Both the position numbers and the translations under genes were made by a program. Shown here piece by piece: positions 8,064-13,913 of a stretch of DNA of 13,913 nt (its first letter is position 1; each line of letters starts with the position of its first letter). The notes below the pieces were generated by a model. That model was given only the letters and a program-made list of their open reading frames with translations, did no database searches and was not told the DNA's origin. The stretch is from Temnopleurus reevesii (lineage: Eukaryota; Echinodermata; Echinoidea; Temnopleuroida; Temnopleuridae): assembly GCA_036244855.1 (NCBI GenBank), contig BQKZ01004099.1, forward strand, positions 10,895-24,807, read 5' to 3'.

Positions 8064-8259
8064 AGGAATGTTCAGGCCATTTTAAAAGTAATTTTTATTA
8101 ATTTGAAGAAAAAAAAACGATTTACAAAATTATAATCTCTCGCGGCTAAGTGTCTAAATTGCAGATTCTATCAACAGATGAAATATATGCATGAATGAAT
8201 TATCCACGATTCGTTAGCATTACAGAAAAATAAAAATATGATCATTGAAAACAAACAAT

Positions 8260-8274
8260 AATTAAGTTGATGTA
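8260..8274. repeat. 5' target-site duplication of the LINE
   Basis: AATTAAGTTGATGTA, identical over 15 of 15 bases to 10411-10425. The sequence right after it begins the LINE reading frame at AGG CAA GGG. Confidence 0.93.
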
Positions 8275-10041
8275 AGGCAAGGGTACCCCCTATCCCCATA
8301 CCTTTTTCTAATCGCAATTGAAATGTTAGCCAATCGCCTAAGACACGAGGAAGGATGTAAAGGAATCTCCTTCGGCACATCAGAATCAAAACTTTCATTA
8401 TATGCAGACGATTTATGTGTATTTTGTGCAGATTATCAGTCAGTTAGAGAGCTGTTTGAAGTGTTAACGCAGTTTCACAAATGTTCTAGCCTGATGTTTA
8501 ATCGTGAAAAGACAGAGATTTTGAAGGTTGGAAAACATAGAGAAGACCAAGGTGTTGATAATGTTAGATTTGTAGATAATATTAAAATTTTAGGAACACA
8601 GGTGGGCTATAGCTCAGCTGATCGTCAAGAGCAGATTAGTAGAGATATGCTAGTATCACTCAGACGGGAACTAAACGGTTGGAAACAAAGGAATTTAACA
8701 CTCTTCGGTAAAATACAAATAATAAAATCCCTTGGGATCTCAAAATTTATCTATCTTTTTTCCTCCATCCCTATTCCAGGATGGGTAGTGAAGGAAATTG
8801 AGACTCTATTTTATGATTTTTTGTGGAACGGAAAAGACAGAATTAGAAGAAACGTTATTATACAACAAATCGAAGAAGGTGGTCTTAAGATGGTTGATGT
8901 CAAATCTGCAATTTCGGCACAACAACTAACTTGGGTGTCACGAATGCAAAACCCTAAGAACCAAGCTTGGTTCAATGTTTTTGACTTTTATACACGGAAT
9001 AATGGAGGAGTTTTTCTATTGAACTGCAATTTTGATATTGAAAGGCTGAACATAAAGTTACCTCCCTTTTATGCATCTGTTCTTGAGAATTGGCTAAGGC
9101 TACGCCTACATTTAGGCGAGGAACCATATATGAATCAAATTATATGGAATAACTTCGAAGTACAAATAGACAATAGAAGTGTGTTTTGTAGACACCTGTT
9201 TGAAAAGGGGATCGTAACTAGGCAACATATTATGTCACTAGATTACGACATCAAGAGTTTTGACTTGTTAAGAAATACATACGAAATCAATAGGAATGAT
9301 TATCTCCTACTGCAAGGAATGTATTCTTGTATTAAAAAGAAATGTTCGGACAAAAACATAAGACAGATGTCGAGAGAGGATCTCAGTAATGTAACAAACG
9401 ATATTGTAATACCGAAGAAGATGAGTCAGACTAGTGCTCTTAAAAGTAAACACTTTTATGCTAAATATGTTGAAATGAAAAACGAGCATCCATTGAGCTC
9501 TTTCCGTTTGAAGAATAAGTACCAGATATGTGACGCAGAATTACGTAAATACCGAAAACTTATGATCTGCACAACTATCGATACAAAAACAAGAGAATTC
9601 CAATTCAAGGTTTTGAATAACATTCTATTCTTTAATTATAAACTGTTTAAAATGAAAATTAAAGCTTCGCCAGAATGTACATTAGGATGTAAGAGTTTTG
9701 AAACAATAGAACATGCGTTGTGGCAATGTAATTATGCCCAAGTATTTTGGAATGAAGTTAAAACTATGTTATCTATGTTAGATTTATCTTTCTTAAACGA
9801 GAAAACAGTTATACTGGGCTATCTCGATAAGCATCCACAAAACAAGATTATAAATCATATATTGCTTATAGCGAAGAGAAGTATTTATTTAAGCATATGC
9901 AAAGAAAATATACCAGATGTTATGTGTTTTAAGCAAATGCTGGTTAATTCCTATAAAGAAGAGAAATATATAGCAAGAAGAAAAGAAAAGCTCTCGCTGC
10001 ATTATATAAAATGGAATTGTTTGTTACCGCTTTTAGTTTGA
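8275..10041 (+). CDS. LINE ORF2 fragment: C-terminal reverse transcriptase and zinc-knuckle region
   Basis: The frame is open from the truncation point for 588 codons; numbering from there, the first Met is residue 17. It starts with RQGYPLSPYLF (the RT motif normally RQGDPLSPYLF), followed by the catalytic YADD at residues 43-46 (8401-8412). FNREKTEIL and a WKQRNLTLFGKIQIIKSL block come next, then FLWNGKDRIRR and EEGGLKMVDVKSAISAQ, typical of L1/Tx1 clade proteins downstream of the RT. Near the C-terminus is a Cys-His knuckle: C468-x3-C472-x7-H480-x4-C485. The upstream palm strand with the first catalytic Asp is lost, so no activity is expected. The stop TGA takes its last base from the MITE-like hairpin; without it, translation would run 8 codons further to TAA at 10200-10202. 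Confidence 0.92.
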   Translation, partial: RQGYPLSPYLFLIAIEMLANRLRHEEGCKGISFGTSESKLSLYADDLCVFCADYQSVRELFEVLTQFHKCSSLMFNREKTEILKVGKHREDQGVDNVRFVDNIKILGTQVGYSSADRQEQISRDMLVSLRRELNGWKQRNLTLFGKIQIIKSLGISKFIYLFSSIPIPGWVVKEIETLFYDFLWNGKDRIRRNVIIQQIEEGGLKMVDVKSAISAQQLTWVSRMQNPKNQAWFNVFDFYTRNNGGVFLLNCNFDIERLNIKLPPFYASVLENWLRLRLHLGEEPYMNQIIWNNFEVQIDNRSVFCRHLFEKGIVTRQHIMSLDYDIKSFDLLRNTYEINRNDYLLLQGMYSCIKKKCSDKNIRQMSREDLSNVTNDIVIPKKMSQTSALKSKHFYAKYVEMKNEHPLSSFRLKNKYQICDAELRKYRKLMICTTIDTKTREFQFKVLNNILFFNYKLFKMKIKASPECTLGCKSFETIEHALWQCNYAQVFWNEVKTMLSMLDLSFLNEKTVILGYLDKHPQNKIINHILLIAKRSIYLSICKENIPDVMCFKQMLVNSYKEEKYIARRKEKLSLHYIKWNCLLPLLV

Positions 10042-10169
10042 GCCCTGGTCACAGGGGGCTCGGGAGTAATCACGATTCGCCCCGACTCGTTGTTCTGAGG
10101 CAGTCAACTGCGAATTAACAGGGAGTCGGGTGGATCGTGCTGCTTCCGGGGTCCTGTGTGGCCAGGGCT
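10041..10169. mobile_element. Foldback MITE nested in the LINE 3' end, hAT-like 8-bp duplication
   Basis: AGCCCTGGT (10041-10049) pairs with GCCAGGGCT (10161-10169). With GU pairs, scattered mismatches and one bulge, pairing continues in a fixed register through CACGAT/ATCGTG (10071-10076, 10134-10139) to CCCGACTC/GAGTCGGG (10081-10088, 10123-10130), i.e. about 48 paired positions per arm around a loop of about 34 nt. Flanks are TTAGTTTG (10033-10040) and TTAGTTTC (10170-10177), a 7/8 direct repeat placed exactly at the hairpin ends. An 8-bp duplication is characteristic of hAT and P superfamily transposons. GC content is clearly higher than in the LINE. Alternative: an evolved 3' UTR stem-loop of the LINE with a fortuitous direct repeat. 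Confidence 0.75.
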
Positions 10170-10383
10170 TTAGTTTCATACCACCACGGTGAAACACTGT
10201 AATAAATAAACATAATTCTCTATGTCTTAAGCTCAAATGCATCTTTTTATTTTCCAGAATCTTATGTACATGTATGTAATATTTTAAACAGATTATTCTT
10301 GTTGTTTTTTTTGGTCCTGTTTTAGTATCATTTATTTTTGGTATATATTTATAATATGTTTTGTTTCAAACTGAAAATTTGCC

Positions 10384-10389
10384 AATAAA
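10384..10389 (+). terminator. LINE polyadenylation signal AATAAA
   Basis: AATAAA lies about 20 bases before the A-rich tail and the 3' target-site duplication, as expected for the end of a retrotransposed transcript. Confidence 0.75.
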
Positions 10390-10410
10390 ATATGATTTAA
10401 ATATAAAAAA

Positions 10411-10425
10411 AATTAAGTTGATGTA
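10411..10425. repeat. 3' target-site duplication of the LINE
   Basis: Identical to 8260-8274. The empty site can be read by joining 8274 to 10426. Confidence 0.93.
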
Positions 10426-10475
10426 GGTAAAATGTTAGTCCTCGGGATTAAAAACGGAAAACACAGTGATGAGTG

Positions 10476-10710
10476 TCAGAAATGTGATAAAATAAATCTA
10501 AAGAAAGACAGACAGAAAGGGGAAAAGAGAGAGAGGGAGAGAGAGAGAGACAGAAAGACAGACAGAAAGGGGAAAATGATAGGTGGAAATAGTTTTAATA
10601 CCGTATTCCAATAAAAGGATCGGAAGAGATAAGGTCTGGAGGTGAAGAGAGAAAATAGAAAAGAAAATAAAGAAAGCGAAAGAGTAATAGAGAGGAGAAA
10701 GGGAAACTGA
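10476..10710. repeat. Homopurine tract with GA microsatellite and an internal duplication
   Basis: Almost entirely A and G on the plus strand, with a GAGAGAGAGA core. The 24-base block starting GAAAGACAGACAGAAAGG occurs at 10503-10526 and again at 10553-10576, either side of the GA run. The tract can form triplex (H-DNA). ORFs on both strands are low-complexity artefacts. Confidence 0.85.
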
Positions 10711-11159
10711 AAAGCTCCTGCCATGCACGGTAAAACTAAATTGATTAACTATTTAGAAAAACGTAACACGATATAATCTATTTCCACAAAATAAAGTCGG
10801 TCACGTACAATAGAGCCGTACGCCGTGTATTGAACTGTGCGGACACAAAAATAACAAGCCGGTTCCGACTTTAATACCATTATAAAGGAGCATTGAATTG
10901 GCGTTCGACCTAATTTTTCGGAAATAGATATGTTTGTACAACGAAATGGATTTAAAATTCACTATAACTATTAAAATATGAATTGAAAAGTTGATTTATA
11001 TAGTACAATTGATAACAAATCTAATGGTTCGATTAAAATTACTTTGTAAAATCATGTGCGTGGTAATGCAGCACTCATGACCATTCGGGAGATACATCAT
11101 GATATGTCATCCCTAATAGTCCAGGGTTTAGTTGAAAGAGATATAAGAGTAGTAAAGAC
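10711..11159. other. AT-rich stretch with one short inverted repeat
   Basis: No gene is seen. AAAGTCGG (10793-10800) and CCGACTTT (10865-10872) form an inverted repeat with a 64-base spacer. Each arm is edged by TA, as a tiny TA-duplicating MITE would be, but the arms are too short to be sure. Confidence 0.35.
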
Positions 11160-11400
11160 AAAGCGTGATGTAGTGGTTGTGACTCTCGCCGTTATGCAGA
11201 GGTCCGCGGTTCGAGTCCCATTCATGACGTTAATTTTCTTCAGCAAGAAATCCATCCGCATTGTGCTGCACTAAACCCAGGTGAAAAATTGGTACCTGGC
11301 AGGAATTAATTGCGTAAACGCCTGACTTGCTTGCTCGGCAGTTAGTTAGCCAGTGTAGTAATATGGTACATATCAAGCACAGCAGAGTATATGCAAATAG
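11160..11400 (+). mobile_element. tRNA-derived SINE, copy 2 (3' part diverged)
   Basis: Same family as 5273-5564 and same strand. A box TGATGTAGTGG (11166-11176), B box GGTTCGAGTCC (11208-11218), central block TTCAGCAAGAAATCCATCC, ATTGTGCTGCACT, AACCCAGGTG and GGTACCTGGCAGGAA. Similarity continues through AAACGCC and GCCAG to about 11365, then stops. The GCGCTATATAAA segment of copy 1 is absent, replaced by unrelated or heavily decayed sequence. The anticodon region is a few bases shorter than in copy 1. The right end is uncertain. Confidence 0.8.
11166..11218 (+). promoter_or_regulatory. Internal pol III promoter (A and B boxes) of SINE copy 2
   Basis: The B box is perfect, while the A box fits TRGCNNAGYGG at all positions except GC, here AT. 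The spacing between boxes is reduced to 31 bases compared with 43 in copy 1, so activity may be lower. Confidence 0.65.
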
Positions 11401-13687
11401 TAATTGCAGTTTATAAATGGACCTATTATTCTTCTGTGACATTCAGACAAAAAAATTAAAGTTCAAGCAAGAAATGTAAGAAAACAAGTGATGGAAGAGC
11501 ATTTCAAACCGTAGAAAAGGAAACATACCGTATTACCTCGACCATAAGCACCGTGAAATTGAAGAGTTTCCATGCTTGTTGGATATGATTGACATAGCGC
11601 CCGCTCTCGGGAGAGAGAAAAGTAAAATGTTTATTAATCATTTCAGCTCTCAAAACTTCCCCCAAAATTAACATAATACATATTCATAAGTCCTCTCAGT
11701 CCTTGAGTAACTGTATTGAACGGCTATCGAGTAGATTGCATTCATCGTTGTACAATACGTCTTGCTATGCTAAAAAGGATTGGAACAAATTAAAGCTCAT
11801 AATGAAATAGTTTCAATTGAACTCAGATACCAGAGCTGCTGATTGACCGGATTAATGAATACCATTCATTGGTGATGATAATGCATCAGTGACAGGAGAC
11901 CCATCGAACACGATTGAACACGCCACTTTTTTCAGATGATAATTAATTGCCCCAGAACAAAGAGTCGTGTTGATTTGTGCTTAGTCGGGGCTACTATGTG
12001 ATTGGAGCTTTTTTTTAATTAAAGAAGAATGTTACTCATTACGTTTAACATGTCTCTACCTATCGGTCTGTATGAAGAACTTCAGAAAATATTGAATTTC
12101 GCGAAATGTTAACGTACGGTATCGTCTGCCATTGTTTTTCAAGGGGCAGCCATTTCGTTCTTGATCCATTGATCTCAATATCAATTACAAGTAAAAATCT
12201 ATATGACAAACAATATTACATCACGATAAACAAATAAAGATAGAGTGAATATTTTAAAAATATAAGGTTTGTAATTGATATGGTATTTTGAATTTTTGTC
12301 TGTTTCTGCTATAGAAATGGATTTTATTGGGCTTGCTTGACACGATTTGCCTCAATTGGCCTCATGTAGTGTGCATGTATTGTCTGCACACTGGTGAACA
12401 CAAATAGATGTTTTGTTTTTGAGGCTATCATGGCTATAGAACACAAAAACATGACTGTAAATAACCAACCAGCTGTACTACAGATTTTTCTTTTGTTATG
12501 GTCTACCGACAAATGCTTAACGCTATAGAAAGTTGCGGCCATGGATTAAAATAGCCAACTTATACTAAAGGCTCCTCTCTTCCATTTCTTTTGTAACACG
12601 GAAACTTGATTTCTACTCCGCAAAATGACATGGACATTCCAAGAATATATAATCATTGTGAACACAACGATGTTTTTAAAATAAATCCATACCAGTATTA
12701 AGATATTTAAAAATAGTTATGATGAGTTGTATGTGAAGTGCATTTTTCTTCAAATTCTAAGTTTATAGTTCTATCAAGAACGCTTATATTGGAGAAAAAC
12801 AAAATGGGGAACCACAGGTATTGCTGGCTAGCAGACAACATTTTGTCTCAGGAAATATTTATTTATCCCCCAATTCTTCGCTTTATATCATGTTTAATAT
12901 ATTATATTCCAATAAAAAGTTAAATTATTCTTGGGGTTTCAATCCCCTTTAATAGTGGTGATCCCACACTTATTGAAACAAAAAATAACAGCATTCCATG
13001 ACAGCGTCAATTCCTTTGTCTGTTGAATAAACATTCCTCGTGTAAAAGCTTTTGGTTTACAGATGCCCAACAACAGATTAATGATAAAATACGACGCATT
13101 CTCTTTTTCTTTCTCTTTGTGAAGCAAATGACAGGTGCGGATATATGCAAGCAATGGCAACGAAATTTTGATCTTCCCGCTCGTCTGATCCCCCAAAAAG
13201 CTTATTTTCGGTCGGCCACCACTCCTTCGCCAAAAGGACGAGGGAAGAATGAAATCTACATAGAGAACAATGGTTAATACGGTCCCATTTAGGGGCTGTT
13301 GCCAGCTCGCCCCTCCTGGATTCCCGTTTGAATAGAATGAAACTTTCCAGAACAAAAGAAAGTAGGGCTAAATTCCTCTTTTCCGGATTTCAAATTATGC
13401 TGTTTGAAGACAGCTTGTGCCGCAGAACACAAATTTAAAATTATAGAATATATAATCACGATAAAATGATTCACGAATTAGGGGATAACCCCCCTTTCTA
13501 TTCATCATTATTTTGAAGAAAAAAAAAACGATTTGTAAAAATACTTTTGGATGACTAGCCATTGATACGGCTCGATCTTCCGTAATTTTTAGAATCGACA
13601 AAAAAAAACCAACACACAAGGACCTTTGAATGATATTGTAATAGCGAGAAGCTTATGGAAGAATTGCAATGCAATATTGCACACTTA
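11401..13687. other. Long stretch with no confirmed gene
   Basis: Mostly AT-rich unique-looking sequence. It contains a weak minus-strand ORF with a membrane segment (12324-12542), an unrecognised 138-codon minus ORF (12939-13355) with no domain signature, and at 13512-13534 a short A-rich block also present at 8102-8123. A possible plus-strand exon ending CACAG|GTATTG at about 12818 has only a mediocre donor. Nothing else is supported. Confidence 0.4.
12324..12542 (-). CDS. Hypothetical 72-residue single-pass membrane protein ORF
   Basis: The start is at 12542 in a good translation context (TCCATGGCC). The predicted chain has a basic N-terminal segment (HNKRK), one hydrophobic stretch at residues 25-41 (GWLFTVMFLCSIAMIAS), then KTK and a polar tail. 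The stop TAA overlaps AATAAA on the minus strand (12323-12328), which could act as a poly(A) signal but leaves almost no 3' UTR. I do not recognise the protein, and no neighbour supports it. An ORF of this length is expected by chance in a window this size; composition and the Kozak context are the only reasons to list it. Confidence 0.15.
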   Translation of the reverse strand: MAATFYSVKHLSVDHNKRKICSTAGWLFTVMFLCSIAMIASKTKHLFVFTSVQTIHAHYMRPIEANRVKQAQ

Positions 13688-13820
13688 ACGGCCCGTATTC
13701 CGATAGCGAGGTTTTCTTTATTTAGACCCGGGCTTTTCAAAAGTTAAACCAACAGTCTAAAGAACAATGACTTTAATTAGACCTGGGTTAAGTTAAACCT
13801 CGCTATCGAAATACGGGCCA
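13688..13820. mobile_element. MITE with 25-bp terminal inverted repeats
   Basis: GGCCCGTATTCCGATAGCGA (from 13690) continues to GGTTT and is matched at 24 of 25 positions by the reverse complement of the right end (13795-13819). Inside, TTTAGACCCGGG and ATTAGACCTGGGTTAAG keep a common motif. The element is about 130 bp with no coding capacity. A TA on each side (13686-13687 and 13821-13822) would fit a TA target-site duplication if the ends are extended by one or two bases, but this is not certain. Superfamily unassigned. Confidence 0.85.
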
Positions 13821-13913
13821 TACTGCTCAAAATGCCAATATACACATTACAATGTCATAGATCGTTGTGTCTGTCCATGATAAGAATTTAACGATTCGTG
13901 AAATCAATTGATC

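Larger units (their letters stand above)
8275..10410 (+). mobile_element. 5'-truncated L1/Tx1-like non-LTR retrotransposon
   Basis: The insertion is exactly delimited by a 15-bp target-site duplication and ends in AATAAA (10384-10389) plus a short A-rich tail (10405-10410 and the shared As after it). The 5' end is truncated inside the reverse transcriptase domain, at its RQG motif, as is typical of incomplete target-primed reverse transcription. ORF1, the endonuclease and the N-terminal part of the RT are missing, so this copy cannot be autonomous. The 588-codon reading frame is uninterrupted and the duplication is perfect, both signs of recent insertion. The 3' portion carries a nested MITE-like hairpin at 10041-10169. 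Confidence 0.93.

Noticed and set aside
11056..11274. Plus-strand ORF of 72 codons
   Set aside because: Its second half is SINE copy 2 read in frame.
12761..12818. Possible plus-strand exon ending CACAG|GTATTG
   Set aside because: Open and phase-compatible with exon 2, but its donor is mediocre and there is no independent support.
12939..13355. 138-codon minus-strand ORF
   Set aside because: The longest ORF outside the LINE, but with no domain, motif or plausible composition, and nothing around it supports a gene.

Overview
The window looks like repeat-rich, AT-rich animal nuclear DNA. The signs are tRNA-derived SINEs with internal pol III promoters, foldback MITEs, a 5'-truncated non-LTR retrotransposon, splice-like signals, and no bacterial-style dense coding. 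The SINE central domain (the same block in two copies) and MITE ends of the GGCCCGTATT type point to a marine invertebrate, perhaps an echinoderm, hemichordate or mollusc. This lineage guess is inference from recalled repeat style, not from a search.

Layout. 1-1500: possible poly(A) signal, an 11-unit 15-bp minisatellite (428-591), a duplicated block of about 77 bp (709 and 997), and a foldback MITE of about 246 bp (1237-1482). 1483-3960: mostly featureless AT-rich DNA with one notable ATG placed directly on a strong splice donor (2379-2387). 3965-4752: three same-strand copies of a G-tract module, two with a run of 17 G. 5273-5564: SINE copy 1. 6120-7745: AT-rich microsatellites, a long AAT/ATT palindrome, and two diverged direct copies of a repeat ending in an AAT-rich tail. 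Between those copies sits a 52-nt exon-like segment (7204-7255). 7933-8063: a second exon-like segment with a strong acceptor. 8260-10425: a truncated L1/Tx1-like LINE bounded by a perfect 15-bp target-site duplication; its 3' end carries a foldback MITE of about 129 bp with its own 8-bp duplication. 10476-10710: purine-rich tract. 11160-11400: SINE copy 2. 11400-13687: little of note apart from a weak minus-strand ORF with a membrane segment. 13688-13820: another MITE.

The only clear protein-coding sequence is the LINE reverse transcriptase fragment. The most interesting candidate is a spliced plus-strand gene whose pieces agree in phase: ATG at 2379-2381, a hydrophobic signal-peptide-like exon at 7204-7255 (phase 0 in, phase 1 out), and a phase-1 exon from 7933. 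Joined, they read as a secreted product with a plausible signal-peptidase site at the last junction. The LINE and SINEs would then lie within or beyond this gene. This model is inference and needs transcript evidence. No CRISPR, rRNA, operon or conventional tRNA gene was seen.
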